DNA of 64,000 nucleotides from JAFGJQ01 sp052034525. Its GTDB lineage: Bacteria; Planctomycetota; Phycisphaerae; UBA1845. Made by a program: the position numbers and the translations under genes. The first letter of the stretch is position 1, and every line of letters starts with the position of its first letter. Location: NCBI GenBank assembly GCA_052034525.1, contig JBPOIK010000079.1, positions 6,931-70,930 of the forward strand. The letters are read 5' to 3'. Of this stretch, positions 34,568 to 44,796 are shown one piece after another. The notes under the pieces were generated by a model that was not told the origin of the DNA, searched no databases, and was given only the letters and a program-made list of their open reading frames with translations.

Positions 34568-35623
34568 CTACTTCCGCGCTCGGTACTGTCGCAGAAGAGC
34601 GAGAATACCCTGGATATTGGCGGGAACCGGCGCCTCGATCGTCAGGGACCGCTCGGTGATGGGGTGAATGAACTCGATCCGCAAGGCGTGGAGGGCCTGA
34701 TGGGTGATGAGCGGCTCGGTCGAGCCCGCTCCAGCCAGATCCTTCTCGCTCAGCAGGTGCCCGCCGTAGAACGTGTCGCCCAGAATCGGGTGGCCGATCG
34801 CGGACATGTGAACGCGCAACTGGTGCGTTCGGCCGGTTTTGGGAAACATGTGAACCAGGGTGAACCCATGGAAGCGGTCCTGCACGCGATACTCCGTGAT
34901 GGCCTCCTTGAACAGCGCCTGGCGCGAGGGCATGCCCGGAACCAGGTAGCGGTCCTTGATGGCTGGATGGGCGGCCAAAGGCTGATCGATCAGGTCGCCG
35001 TCCAGCGACGGACTGCCCTCGACGATGCCCAGATAGGTTTTGCGAGTGGTCCGGCGCTCGAACTGGAGGGAGAGCCGCCAGTGGGCCTCGTCCGTCTTGG
35101 CCACCAGCATCACGCCGGTGGTGTTCTTGTCGAGACGATGGACGATGCCGGGGCGGAAGGGCTCGTTGACCCGGCTGAGAGACGAAGAGTAGTGCGCCAG
35201 GGCATTGGCCAGGGTGCCCGTCTGGGTGCCCTTGGACGGATGGCAGATGATGCCGGTCTGCTTGTTGAGGGCCAGGAGGTGGTCGTCTTCGTAGATCACA
35301 TCCAGGGGAATATCCTGCGGGATGATGTCCAGCGGCTCGGGGGGTGGGATGATGACCTCAATCAGATCGCCCGCGTCGGGCTTGTAGCTGGCCTTGGTGG
35401 GCAGGCCGTTGACGGTGACCGCTCCTTCCCGGATGAGCCGCTGCATGAGTGTCCGCGAAACGCGCGGAAACCGCGTCGAGATGTACTTGTCCAGCCGCGA
35501 CGAAAGCCGTTTGCGGATGTGAAGCCGTTCGATGCGGACTTCCTCATCGTCGCCTTCGTTGGCGACGTCGGTTCCGGGCGGTTCGGAGAAAATGTCGTCC
35601 GTATCGAGCTGCATGATCGTCAT
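34568..35623 (-). CDS. rluD: Pseudouridine synthase, RluA/RluD family
   Basis: Converts uridines to pseudouridine in 23S rRNA or another structured RNA. The 351-residue protein has an acidic N-terminal extension (about 30 residues) and an S4 RNA-binding domain (about 38-95, RLDKYISTRFPRVSRTLMQ). The catalytic domain contains the active Asp in GIVHRLDKNTTGVMLVAK, with TRKTYLGIVEG and HMFPKTGRTHQLRVHMSAIG. This arrangement is the RluD/RluC type. It is preceded by pbpC at 155 bases and followed closely by thiO. Which nucleotide it modifies cannot be told from sequence alone. Confidence 0.93.
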   Translation of the reverse strand: MTIMQLDTDDIFSEPPGTDVANEGDDEEVRIERLHIRKRLSSRLDKYISTRFPRVSRTLMQRLIREGAVTVNGLPTKASYKPDAGDLIEVIIPPPEPLDIIPQDIPLDVIYEDDHLLALNKQTGIICHPSKGTQTGTLANALAHYSSSLSRVNEPFRPGIVHRLDKNTTGVMLVAKTDEAHWRLSLQFERRTTRKTYLGIVEGSPSLDGDLIDQPLAAHPAIKDRYLVPGMPSRQALFKEAITEYRVQDRFHGFTLVHMFPKTGRTHQLRVHMSAIGHPILGDTFYGGHLLSEKDLAGAGSTEPLITHQALHALRIEFIHPITERSLTIEAPVPANIQGILALLRQYRARK

Positions 35624-35778
35624 CGCACCGCACGACGCGGGAGAACGGAGAATACCGGCCTGTCACACGTTTGTCGATCAATCGCAAGGCCCGCCGCCGA
35701 CCGGTTGTCCGGATGGCGGAACTGTATGCGCCTCAGGTGCCAGGGAACCAAAGCAGACCGCGGCACGGCCGGACGAGG

Positions 35779-37851
35779 TCAGTGGGTGGGTGGCAGAACG
35801 GCGAAGCGGGCGGCCGCGGCGGGGCCGTCACCAGCGGTGCATCGAAGCTCGAACTGGCCGGGGGGCAGCGTCAAGCGAGTAAGCTGGTCCGCAGACAGAA
35901 CCCGGCCGTTGAGGAACCAAGTGAGGTTGCCATCCCGGTTGGCACGAGGGCGGATAACGGTCTGCCCCGAGAGTGCGATGAACCGCGAGCCGTCGCGCGG
36001 GCTGAGGATACGCAGCGGGCCGCCCAACTCGGTCGGGCGGGGCAACGGGTTACGGACGGCCCAGAGACCGGGTGGATCGGGGGCAACGGCCGAGCGAATG
36101 GTTGGCAGGTCGAGAATAGCGCTCAGCAGCGGCTCGGCGGCCTGCGCCCCGACGTAGCCGGCATGGCCGGCGCCGGAGAACCGCCCGATCCACACCCCGA
36201 CGACCACCTTGCGGTTGTGGCCGACCGCCCAAGCATCGCGCCGGCGGGAGCTGGTGCCGGTTTTCCACATGAACCAGGGAATCGTCTCCGCCGGCCAGGC
36301 CTCCATGCCATTGGGGCGACGACGCTGGGAGGAAAGGATGTCGTCCAGTGCAGCGCAGACGTCCGGCTCCAGAACGCGGGCGGTGGTCGTCGGATCGTCC
36401 AGGAAGAGTCGTGGAGTCTGCCGGACGCCGCCGCGCCCGATGGTCGCATATCCCGTGACCAGGTCCACAAGCGTTACTTCCACTGCCCCGGTGACGACGG
36501 CCAGCCCGCCACGGGCGAGCACGTTGTCAGGCAGGCGGATGCCGGCCGATTCAACAATGCCGGCACAGTGGGCGAGGCCGACGGCCTCCGCCGTCAGGAT
36601 GGCCGGGACGTTCAGGGATCGTTGGAGCGCCTCCGCTGCCGGCAGGGGGCCGCAGAATGTGCGGTCAAAGTTCTCCGGCGACCAGCCGGCACGGTTGATC
36701 GGGATGTCATAGACGGTGGAATCCGGCGCGAGGCGCCGGGTCTGAAAGGCGGCGGCGTAGACAAACGGCTTGAGTGTCGAACCGGGGCTCCGCCGGGCGA
36801 TGGCGCCGTTCACCTGCCCGTCGACGGGGTCGGCCGGGTCGGCCGAACCGACTAGAGCGAGGATGTCGCCCGTCGGGATATCCATGACCAGCACGGCCAC
36901 GTCCGAGCCGGGCGGGAGGGCGGCCGCACGTTCACGTACGAGCCGTTCCACGTCGGCCTGGAGAGAGAGGCAGATCGTGGTTCGGCCGCCGTGCGGACGG
37001 CGTTGCAGCGCGAGCCAGGCGGCCTGGGGTGCGTGCATCTGCCGCGGCGCCGGTTGCAGAACGAGTGGTTCGGCGACGGCCTGTCGCCATTGTGCGGCCG
37101 TGATAACGCCTGTCTCGAGCATTCGGCAAAGAACGGTATCGCGGCGAGCGTGGGCGCGGTCGGGGTGGCGGTCCGGACGATAGCGGGCAGGGGACTGAGG
37201 CAGACCGGCCAGGAGCGCGGCTTCCGACAGGGTAAGTTCCGATGCCGGTCGGCCGAACCAGGCCAGCGATGCGGCCTGGACTCCGCGGTAGTTGCGACCG
37301 TACGGGGCGAGGTTGAGGTAGATCTCCAGGATATCATCCTTGGAACGTAATCGTTCCAGTTGCAGCGCGCGGAAGGATTCGACGATCTTGGCGCGGAAGG
37401 ATCGAGGTCGGTCGTCCATCATGCGGCACACCTGCATGGTGAGCGTGCTGGCGCCGGACCGGATGCGGCCGGCGGCGACGTTCTGACCGATCGCCCGGAT
37501 GACGGAGATCGGATCGACCCCCGGGTGAGAGTAGAAGCGTTCGTCCTCCGCGGCGATGGTGGCCTTGACCAGCCAGGGGGACATCCGATCGAGAGGGATG
37601 GAAAACCGCCATTGTTCGTCTTTGGCGACCAGCGTGAGCAGCACACGGTCGGAGCGGTCCGTGACACGCGGACTCACCGGCCAGTTGTTCAGGTGTTCAA
37701 TCGGGAACGGGAAGGCAATCCAGGCGACGACAAACGTGAGCAGAGCGACGGTAGTGAGGATGGCGGCCCATCCTGCTGCCTTTCGAAGCCGACCGGAAGG
37801 CCGGCCTCCTCGCGCATGAAACCACTGTCGCAGCCGCTCGATGGGTCTCAT
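35779..37851 (-). CDS. pbpC: Penicillin-binding protein 1C (bifunctional transglycosylase/transpeptidase)
   Basis: Inner-membrane peptidoglycan synthase-like protein, 690 residues. An N-terminal membrane helix (about 28-48) precedes the GT51 glycosyltransferase domain (about 70-245), with EDERFYSHPGVDP (catalytic Glu102), SGASTLTMQV and EIYLNLAPYGRNYRGVQAA. The transpeptidase domain follows, with Ser358 in SPGSTLKP, the SLN motif in LQRSLNVPA and KTGTSSRRRDAW. A C-terminal BiPBP domain of about 90 residues is characteristic of PBP1C. The ATG overlaps the stop of the alpha-2-macroglobulin gene by 4 bases; this pair is conserved in many bacteria, where the macroglobulin is thought to protect cells and PBP1C to repair the wall. 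Confidence 0.95.
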   Translation of the reverse strand: MRPIERLRQWFHARGGRPSGRLRKAAGWAAILTTVALLTFVVAWIAFPFPIEHLNNWPVSPRVTDRSDRVLLTLVAKDEQWRFSIPLDRMSPWLVKATIAAEDERFYSHPGVDPISVIRAIGQNVAAGRIRSGASTLTMQVCRMMDDRPRSFRAKIVESFRALQLERLRSKDDILEIYLNLAPYGRNYRGVQAASLAWFGRPASELTLSEAALLAGLPQSPARYRPDRHPDRAHARRDTVLCRMLETGVITAAQWRQAVAEPLVLQPAPRQMHAPQAAWLALQRRPHGGRTTICLSLQADVERLVRERAAALPPGSDVAVLVMDIPTGDILALVGSADPADPVDGQVNGAIARRSPGSTLKPFVYAAAFQTRRLAPDSTVYDIPINRAGWSPENFDRTFCGPLPAAEALQRSLNVPAILTAEAVGLAHCAGIVESAGIRLPDNVLARGGLAVVTGAVEVTLVDLVTGYATIGRGGVRQTPRLFLDDPTTTARVLEPDVCAALDDILSSQRRRPNGMEAWPAETIPWFMWKTGTSSRRRDAWAVGHNRKVVVGVWIGRFSGAGHAGYVGAQAAEPLLSAILDLPTIRSAVAPDPPGLWAVRNPLPRPTELGGPLRILSPRDGSRFIALSGQTVIRPRANRDGNLTWFLNGRVLSADQLTRLTLPPGQFELRCTAGDGPAAAARFAVLPPTH

Positions 37852-40800
37852 CGGCTCACCACAAGATTTCCCGCTCCGTGGACCGAGGCAAACCCGGGGT
37901 CATACATGCACGACGCCTCGATCGGCGGCACGACGAAGGAGCCGGCGGACACCGCACGCAGGCTGTAACGGAAGGTGCGGGCTTCGCGGCCGACGGAGGT
38001 GAACACAAGCACGCGGTCGTCGAGGAATTCCACCCGGTCCGGCACGTCCCCGGGTTCGTCCCATGGCGCCGCGCGAACGGAGGTGACCAGACGCGGGTTT
38101 TCCACTTCCAGCCCGCCAGGCAGAGCGTCCACAATGCAGACGTTCTCCAGCAACTGGTAATCGTCCAGACCTGGTGCCGCCACTTCCACCTCCACGAGAA
38201 TCAGGTCACCCGTCCGCACGGCGGTCGGATCGATGGGGGTCCCGTCGCCCTTAAGCCACCGGCGACGGACGGTGAGCTGGCGGTCGTACGGTCGTACGGC
38301 GGCCTCGGCCGCCAGCCCGGTGAAGCTGACGGAAACATGAATCTGGCCGGTTCCCTCGGCGGCAATCTCGATGGGGCATCCTCCGCGTTCCGCGGTGAGC
38401 GAAACAGGCTCGTTGCTGGAAAAAGGTGCCGACACGTTGGGGCCGGTGATGGTGCCGTGGAAGTCGGCTGGTTCGGCGGCGAGAGCCTGGTAGCGGGCCA
38501 GGGCGGCCAGCGCGCCGGCCGTCTGCAGCGTGTTGCCCCAGTGGCCGTCCTTCCGAGCGGCCTCCAATCGCCGCACGAGCGGCACGATCCACGGATGGTT
38601 CGGGTCCAGATCGAGCAGCACGAGCAGCAGCGTGGCTTCCTGGTGGACTTGCGACGTGATTCGATCGCCCGTCGTGGCAACGACAGATTGCTCGAGCGTG
38701 TCGTCGGCGAGCACCTGTTCGGCCCGGTCCCGCTGGCCGGCGGCCAACCAGGCGGCAGCCAGATGCGCCCGGCCGGCGATGTCGAGTTGGATGGTCGGTT
38801 CACTGAGGCGGGCCATCCAACCCCGCTGGGGACGATCCCAACCGGCCAGCACGTGGCAGATCATGGCCCGCAGATTGGCGTTTCCGCCGTCGTCGTCGAT
38901 GTCGTTCAGAACGGACTCAAGGTATTTGCAGAGATCATTCATCAGTTGAGATTCGACGGCATAACCCTGACGCGATGCGCAGAGCAGGAACTCGCCGACG
39001 TATGTGGACACCCACGCTTCCGCGCGGACGTCGCCGGGCCAGCAGCCGAAACCGCCGGACCGGGTCTGCATGGACCAGAGTCGGAAGATGCCGGCTTGGA
39101 TCAGGTCGCGTACGGCATCCCCGGCCTGGGCCGACGGGCTGGATGTCGGGAACAGCTCCGGCGCGTACAGCAGGGCCAACAGACGGCTGGTCGTCTGTTC
39201 CAGGCAGCCGTACGGATAGTCAAGCAGGAGCTGAAGGGCCGGACGAAGCTGAACGGCGGGCCGGGCCCCGACGGTGACGGCCGTTCGAACGGTCTCGGCT
39301 CGGAGTGTCTCCGGCGGGTCGAGCATCACGGGATCGCCGGGTGTGATGGTCAGAAGCCGGCTTACCGTAACCAGCGGGACGGCGGGGCGGACAGTCACGT
39401 CCGCCCGAGCGATGGCGGCCAGCGCTTCCCCATCGGCCGCCGTGGCGGTCGCCTGGACCCGGGCCTCCGCGATGCCCAGCGTGTCGGTCGTGGCCGTGAA
39501 CCAGACCGTGCTGGAGCCACCGGGCGGAACGGCCACTGCTGGCCGCTGCGGCTCCGCCACGGTGAGAACACCCGGCGGGGCCAGGACATGCACATCCACG
39601 CTCAGCGGGTTCTCAGACGTATTGAAAAGCTTGACCGGCACGTCGAACGTGTCGTTTGGTGCGGCGAATCGCGGCCAGGCGGCTTCCACCACAAGTGGCG
39701 CCGTGACGGTCAGCGCGTGTTCGGCGTGGCCGTAGAGGTCGGCATCCGCCGCCACGCCCATGATCCGCATCTGCCCCGTGAGGTCCGGCAGCATGAGGTC
39801 CGCGTGGGCGGTCCCGTCCGCCTCCAGCGGCACCACGGTTCGCCAGATTACGGCCGGATCTCGGTGTCGAACGCCCACGGGATTCCGCCGCATCGCCTCT
39901 TCCCCGAAGTCGTCTCCGCCGATGCGGGTCATGTCGGCGGGGCGGAGGTAGTCCGGCATGAGGTTGGCGAACAGATCGGCCGACCACACTCCTGCCACGC
40001 GCGGCGCCAGGAACCAGGAAAGCGGGTCCGGCGTCTTGTATGCGGTGGTCAGCAGAATGCCCTCGTCAACGGCCCACAGATGAAGGCAGCCCGGCCGCTG
40101 AAGATCAGCCGGCGCCGACGTGCGAGCGATCACCTGGACAGACTGCCCCGGTCGGGCCGTGGCGGGCGCCTCGATGGTGATCGGCAGGTTGTGAGCCGTG
40201 TGATCCGCAATCAGGCGCACGGTACCCATGGCGCGGTGTGGGAGCCACTGCGGCTGGTCCGGATTCAGCGGGCGCACGATGGTGGCGGTGACGAACCCGC
40301 CGCCGCGGATGGTCTGAGGGACGGCAAGCGCGACCTCGATGCCGTTGCTGGTCATCTCCACTACCTGGGTGTCCAGCACGCGATCCGTTTCCAGTGCCAG
40401 CCACAACGTGCCGGGGAAGGGACTCCGCACAAGGACGCGCGCCTGCGACCCGGGCACGTACCGGTCATGATCGAGGATGACTTCTGCTCGCTCAGGCTGA
40501 TCCAGAGCCACGGTGACCGCCGCGGTCCCGTCGCGAACGGCGTGAAACTCCAATCGGGTCAGGCTGCCGGACTCCACGTCCGTCGCCTCGAACCGGTATT
40601 GGCCGGGGGTCGGGCAGCGAACCGTGATGACGCCCTCGGGCGTCTGACTGGCCGCCAAAGCACCGGTGGCGACTTCCGTAACATCCTCGACAGATTTGAA
40701 CACCCACCGCCCGTTAACCCACTCGAGTACGGATTCATATTCCACCCGTTGCAGGACGTATTTCAGGCCGCCGGGCTGGGCCGGTTCGTCGGTACACGAC

Positions 40801-43244
40801 ACCTGTGTCCATGTGATGGGCACCTCTTGATCGACGGGTACGAGGTGTCCGGCCGGCAGTCGCAGTCCGACGTGTCTACCGGCTGCATCGACGCGGAAAC
40901 CCGTGCCCGTAGAGACGGACCGCCCGCCGGGTTCGGAAACCGTGACAGCAACGGCGGCCTCCCACAGACCGGCCGGTACATCCGGCGGCAGGGGCAGCTC
41001 GAGCGTCGCGTGCCCCTGCTCGTCCAGCGGGGCCTCGGTATCCGGGATGGCCGCGCGAGCACCGGCCAGCGGATCTGTGAACGTGTGGTCGGGGAACCGT
41101 CTGGACTGGAACGAGATGCGCCGAAAGGTTCCGCTGACGACGGCCGGGAGCTTCGCCGCAGGCTGGCCAAACAGGTACCGGGCCTTCGTCTCAACCGCCG
41201 GCGCCTGATCGGGAGCGAACAGGGGCGCCGTGGGATTGGCCGTCACTTCCAGGCGCACCGGGACGAAGGTCTCAATCAACGCGCTGGTTTCGCCGAGCAC
41301 TTCCGCCGCGCCCGGCAGGCTGACGGAGAACCGATACTCGCCAAGCTGCCCGTCGGGCAGGCTCGGGTACTCCGCGTGGAAAAACCCCTGTCGGTCCGGC
41401 TGTGACGCGATCGCCATCTCCTGAACGGCGCGTCCGTCGGGACGGGTTACCTTCAGGGTCAGGGGGAAGGCCGGTGGAACCTGACCGACATCGTCCCGGA
41501 TGATCCCCGTAAGATGGACCGGGTCGCCGGGCCGGTAGACGCCACGCTCGGTATAGAGCATCACGTCGTAGGTGCGCGGATACGGGCGACCGGAATGATC
41601 CACGTCATCGAACACCCACGGTTCCCGCTCCGGAACCACGTAATTCAGGTCGTCGCCCAGCCGGGCGGTGACCAGCCAGGGATTGCCATCCGGGTGGTTA
41701 TCCGGCACGACCAGCCGGGCAATTCCATCCGGGCCGGTGGTGCCGGAACCGAGCAACTGGTTGTTGAACGACCAGGCGCACACCTCGGCCCCGGCCACTG
41801 ACCGGGCCGTGCGCAGCGAGGTCACCCAGGCGGTCAGCCCGTCTCGTTCCTGCTTGACGGTCAGGCCCAAGTCGGAAATGCAGACAATCGCGGTGTCGTC
41901 CACCCAGGTCTGGTCCGTAGCGCTGGCCTGCACGTAGTAGACGCCGGGGTGATCCGGCAGCACCTGCTGAAGGCTGACGGCGGTGACGGTGGGGATGTTG
42001 CGGGGCAGATCGAGCGGAAAGATTTGCTCGTCCAGCTCGCGGGCGGTCGCTCGCGGCCTTTCACCCCGAACGTGTGCGACCAGGTTGTTCTCGTGCACGC
42101 GCCGCGTCCGGATCGCCACGCCGGCCACGTTCACGGCCCGCAATTCCACCTCACGATGCCCGTAGGGTGTCAGGATTCCCCGGCTGACAGGAAAACGCAG
42201 CCCGGGCCAGCGGTCGGGAATCTCGAAGGTCACCGTCTGGGGCGACCCCACGGTGGACCCGTCAACGGCCACGGCCTCGGCGCCCACGATGGCCGTGTAT
42301 GTCCGGCCCGATTCAAACGGCCCCTCGATCCACAGGGATCCCCAGGATCCCCGGCGCACTCGCAAACCGGGGACGGGCGGATCGGTTTGGACGGTGGGCA
42401 GCGGTTTGTCGTGGTGCAGGGCGAATGAAAAATGCAAGTCAATCGCTACGTCGTCCTCGAGGCAGGGGTGGTTGACTTCCGCCGAGAGCAGAACGAACCG
42501 CGGGCTGACATCGAGCTGCCGTGTTTCGTTCTGGCCGAGCGGTCGGTTGCCGCCGTGCCCGGTGAGGGCGGCCGCCAACGTCAGGTATACCCGAGCGGCA
42601 TCGCTCCGCGGGCACCGGATGATCATGCGTTCCGCCGGTTCACGCGTCAGGCAGACCGCGTCCAGAATCTCGCCGGACGCGCGCTGGGATCCTGGAGTCG
42701 CCTCCTCGCACAATGACGTCCGGATCCGAAGGTGGGCGAGCAGGTCGCTCGGGTTGACCGGCTGGTTGAAGACGAGTTCCAGCGTCAGATCAGAACGATC
42801 CACGGCCAGAAGCTGGTGATGGATCAATTGGAGGGGGCGCGTGGCAAACTCAAACGAAGACGTGCCAACGAGCACACGCCCGGTCTGCGTTTCCGCGTCC
42901 GCCGCAGGCTTGACCACGTATACCCGACCCGGCGCCAGTGGCCTGTCCAGGCGATACTCCAGTCGGTCCGGCTTGGCCCAGACCCATTGGCCGTCCGGCG
43001 GCGGATCCACGAGGAAGGGCGAGCGGGCTGCCGGTTTGCCGACCAGAGACGTAGGCACCAGCGGCTCATCAAAAACGAGGGTGAGCCGGTCGGTCTCGTC
43101 GATGTTCTGCGTCGGGAGAGCGGCGAGCACGCGGAGCTTGGGCCGGTCCGTGCGGGTGGCCGCCCGGTAGATGAGCCCCAGTCCAACGGCGTTCAATACG
43201 AGCAGGGCGGCAGCCAGAAACGCAAAACGAGTGCGGGAAAGCAT
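37848..43244 (-). CDS. Bacterial alpha-2-macroglobulin (YfhM-like) protease trap
   Basis: A 1,798-residue envelope protein expected to trap attacking proteases through a reactive thioester. Cys1347-Leu-Glu-Gln1350 (genomic 39206-39195), in YPYGCLEQTTSR, is the intact thioester motif. MG-type beta domains precede it (with MLYTERGVYRPGDPVHLTGI, the MG3-like start, and LPDLTGQMRIMGVAADADLYG before it), and the alpha/alpha toroid (GGFGCWPGDVRAEAWVSTYVGEF) follows. The N-terminal hydrophobic segment has no lipobox Cys, unlike E. coli YfhM, so it is anchored or secreted differently. ATG 43244 follows GGAG; a longer frame begins at 43265. Its stop overlaps pbpC. A promoter lies upstream. Confidence 0.94.
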   Translation of the reverse strand: MLSRTRFAFLAAALLVLNAVGLGLIYRAATRTDRPKLRVLAALPTQNIDETDRLTLVFDEPLVPTSLVGKPAARSPFLVDPPPDGQWVWAKPDRLEYRLDRPLAPGRVYVVKPAADAETQTGRVLVGTSSFEFATRPLQLIHHQLLAVDRSDLTLELVFNQPVNPSDLLAHLRIRTSLCEEATPGSQRASGEILDAVCLTREPAERMIIRCPRSDAARVYLTLAAALTGHGGNRPLGQNETRQLDVSPRFVLLSAEVNHPCLEDDVAIDLHFSFALHHDKPLPTVQTDPPVPGLRVRRGSWGSLWIEGPFESGRTYTAIVGAEAVAVDGSTVGSPQTVTFEIPDRWPGLRFPVSRGILTPYGHREVELRAVNVAGVAIRTRRVHENNLVAHVRGERPRATARELDEQIFPLDLPRNIPTVTAVSLQQVLPDHPGVYYVQASATDQTWVDDTAIVCISDLGLTVKQERDGLTAWVTSLRTARSVAGAEVCAWSFNNQLLGSGTTGPDGIARLVVPDNHPDGNPWLVTARLGDDLNYVVPEREPWVFDDVDHSGRPYPRTYDVMLYTERGVYRPGDPVHLTGIIRDDVGQVPPAFPLTLKVTRPDGRAVQEMAIASQPDRQGFFHAEYPSLPDGQLGEYRFSVSLPGAAEVLGETSALIETFVPVRLEVTANPTAPLFAPDQAPAVETKARYLFGQPAAKLPAVVSGTFRRISFQSRRFPDHTFTDPLAGARAAIPDTEAPLDEQGHATLELPLPPDVPAGLWEAAVAVTVSEPGGRSVSTGTGFRVDAAGRHVGLRLPAGHLVPVDQEVPITWTQVSCTDEPAQPGGLKYVLQRVEYESVLEWVNGRWVFKSVEDVTEVATGALAASQTPEGVITVRCPTPGQYRFEATDVESGSLTRLEFHAVRDGTAAVTVALDQPERAEVILDHDRYVPGSQARVLVRSPFPGTLWLALETDRVLDTQVVEMTSNGIEVALAVPQTIRGGGFVTATIVRPLNPDQPQWLPHRAMGTVRLIADHTAHNLPITIEAPATARPGQSVQVIARTSAPADLQRPGCLHLWAVDEGILLTTAYKTPDPLSWFLAPRVAGVWSADLFANLMPDYLRPADMTRIGGDDFGEEAMRRNPVGVRHRDPAVIWRTVVPLEADGTAHADLMLPDLTGQMRIMGVAADADLYGHAEHALTVTAPLVVEAAWPRFAAPNDTFDVPVKLFNTSENPLSVDVHVLAPPGVLTVAEPQRPAVAVPPGGSSTVWFTATTDTLGIAEARVQATATAADGEALAAIARADVTVRPAVPLVTVSRLLTITPGDPVMLDPPETLRAETVRTAVTVGARPAVQLRPALQLLLDYPYGCLEQTTSRLLALLYAPELFPTSSPSAQAGDAVRDLIQAGIFRLWSMQTRSGGFGCWPGDVRAEAWVSTYVGEFLLCASRQGYAVESQLMNDLCKYLESVLNDIDDDGGNANLRAMICHVLAGWDRPQRGWMARLSEPTIQLDIAGRAHLAAAWLAAGQRDRAEQVLADDTLEQSVVATTGDRITSQVHQEATLLLVLLDLDPNHPWIVPLVRRLEAARKDGHWGNTLQTAGALAALARYQALAAEPADFHGTITGPNVSAPFSSNEPVSLTAERGGCPIEIAAEGTGQIHVSVSFTGLAAEAAVRPYDRQLTVRRRWLKGDGTPIDPTAVRTGDLILVEVEVAAPGLDDYQLLENVCIVDALPGGLEVENPRLVTSVRAAPWDEPGDVPDRVEFLDDRVLVFTSVGREARTFRYSLRAVSAGSFVVPPIEASCMYDPGFASVHGAGNLVVSR

Positions 43245-43297
43245 AGGTTCGACTCCATGAACCAACAGTGCATCCGTGCGGGGTGAGGTCGCATTTA

Positions 43298-43327
43298 CTT
43301 ATAGCAGATCGCTGCGCATGAATACAA
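43298..43327 (-). promoter_or_regulatory. Sigma-70-type promoter of the macroglobulin-pbpC operon
   Basis: On the minus strand, TTGTAT (43327-43322), 18 bases, TATAAG (43303-43298), 54 bases before ATG 43244. The rest of 43328-43687 shows no gene. Confidence 0.55.
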
Positions 43328-43687
43328 GAGCGAACCAGGGCGCACGATAAGAAATCAAGCGGCAAAGCCGCGGCTCTCGGATCCAATGAGAAATCGACTG
43401 TGCGAACACTGTTGAATCACGGTGAACAACACGGGGGTAGGTCGGGGATACGAGTGGCCGGGCACGCGGGAGCTGAATTGGAGCTGGGGCATTTGACGCG
43501 AGGAACCGCCCCCTCCCTCCTTTCCCTCAGGGCGTGAACGGTCACGTGCCCGGTGAGTCCTGACGCCGGGTGCACCGGATGCCCTTTGTCCGTCAGACCA
43601 AGGAAGCGGGCAAGCCGCATGGCCGGGCCGTGGCGGCGGCGGGACAGCGTCACGATTTGCGCTTGACGATCGGGAGGCCCGCAATAA

Positions 43688-43717
43688 GACGTCTTGTTTT
43701 GTGACCATCAAGACGTC
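43688..43717 (-). terminator. Hairpin at the end of aroB
   Basis: Perfect inverted repeat GACGTCTTG-12-CAAGACGTC that spans the aroB stop codon, followed on the minus strand by TTATTG. The T run is short, so it may only weakly terminate transcription. Confidence 0.4.
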
Positions 43718-44796
43718 ACGGCGGCGCATGCGGCGCGCACGATCGCGTCCGGCACGTCGTCACGCAGCACCGTAGCGCCCAGGCCCCGCGGCAGCGTGAA
43801 TCGGACCTTGCCGCCGGCCACCTTTTTGTCGCGCGACATGTAGCCCAGCAACTCGTCCTCGTTCAGCGGGATGTCCAGTCGCACGGGCAGGCCGTACGCT
43901 TCCAGACACCGCACCACGTGCCCCGCATCCGCCTGCGAAAGCAGCCCCATCTCCACCGCGATGCGGCACTCGGCGACCATGCCCAGCGCCACGCATTCGC
44001 CGTGTCGCAGGGCGTATCCTCGCGCGGCCTCGATCGCATGGCCCACGGTGTGCCCGAAGTTCAATGACGCCCGCAGCGCTGTCTGTTCCCGCTCATCGCG
44101 CGAGACCACGTCCGCCTTGATCCGAACGTTCCGCTGTACCAGCTCCGTCAGCACGTCGGGCTCGCGGGCCAGCACACGCTTGCATTCCGTGATGTGCCAT
44201 CGCAGAAACGGCTCGTCGGTGATCACCGCGTGCTTGATGGATTCGGCCAGGCCGGCCACCAGATCCCGCGGCGAGAGCGTGCGCAGGCACTCCGGATCGA
44301 TCTGCACCAGCGCGGGCTGATGAAACGCTCCGACGAGGTTTTTGCCCGCCCGATGGTTAACGGCCGTTTTGCCACCGATGGCGGCGTCTACGTCCGCCTC
44401 AACCGTCGTCGGGCAGATAGCGAATGCCACGCCACGCATCCACGTCGCGGCCGCGAAGCCCGTCAGATCGCTCACCATGCCGCCGCCCAGCGCCACCAGC
44501 GCGCCGTCCCGGGCCAGCCGCATTTCTCCCAAACGGTCGTAGATTCGGTCGGCCGAGGCGAGCGATTTCGTCGCATCGCCCGGCGGCAGGATCAGAGCGG
44601 CGACCTCCAGCCCCGCATCGCGCAGGCTCGCCAGCGCGGCCTCTGCGAACAGCCCAGCCACAGTCTCATCGCTGACCAGCAGAACCTTCGTCGGATGGAC
44701 CAGTTCAGCCAGCGCCGGACCCAGTTCTCGGAGGGCGCCCGGGTGAACCGTCACGCGAGTCCGGCTGGCGGCGAAAGAAATATCGAAAGTGCTCAC
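43708..44796 (-). CDS. aroB: 3-dehydroquinate synthase
   Basis: Second enzyme of the shikimate pathway: converts DAHP to 3-dehydroquinate with NAD and a divalent metal. The 362-residue protein starts at GTG 44796 behind GAAGGA; the open frame continues upstream, but homology starts here. Motifs: LPPGDATKSL, GGGMVSDLTGFAAATWMRG (NAD site), PTTVEADVDAAIGGKTAVNH, KNLVGAFHQP, the metal ligands in LAESIKHAVI and SLNFGHTVGHAIE, and LRHGECVALGM. The usual PTTLLAQVDSSVGGKTGIN is slightly altered, but all key Lys, Asp and His residues remain. It diverges from folC. Confidence 0.95.
   Translation of the reverse strand: MSTFDISFAASRTRVTVHPGALRELGPALAELVHPTKVLLVSDETVAGLFAEAALASLRDAGLEVAALILPPGDATKSLASADRIYDRLGEMRLARDGALVALGGGMVSDLTGFAAATWMRGVAFAICPTTVEADVDAAIGGKTAVNHRAGKNLVGAFHQPALVQIDPECLRTLSPRDLVAGLAESIKHAVITDEPFLRWHITECKRVLAREPDVLTELVQRNVRIKADVVSRDEREQTALRASLNFGHTVGHAIEAARGYALRHGECVALGMVAECRIAVEMGLLSQADAGHVVRCLEAYGLPVRLDIPLNEDELLGYMSRDKKVAGGKVRFTLPRGLGATVLRDDVPDAIVRAACAAVTS

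Noticed and set aside
37878..41405. A 1,175-codon plus-strand open frame opposite the macroglobulin gene
   Set aside because: It is antisense to conserved domains including the CLEQ thioester site; its translation shows no domain and its codon use is that of a shadow frame.
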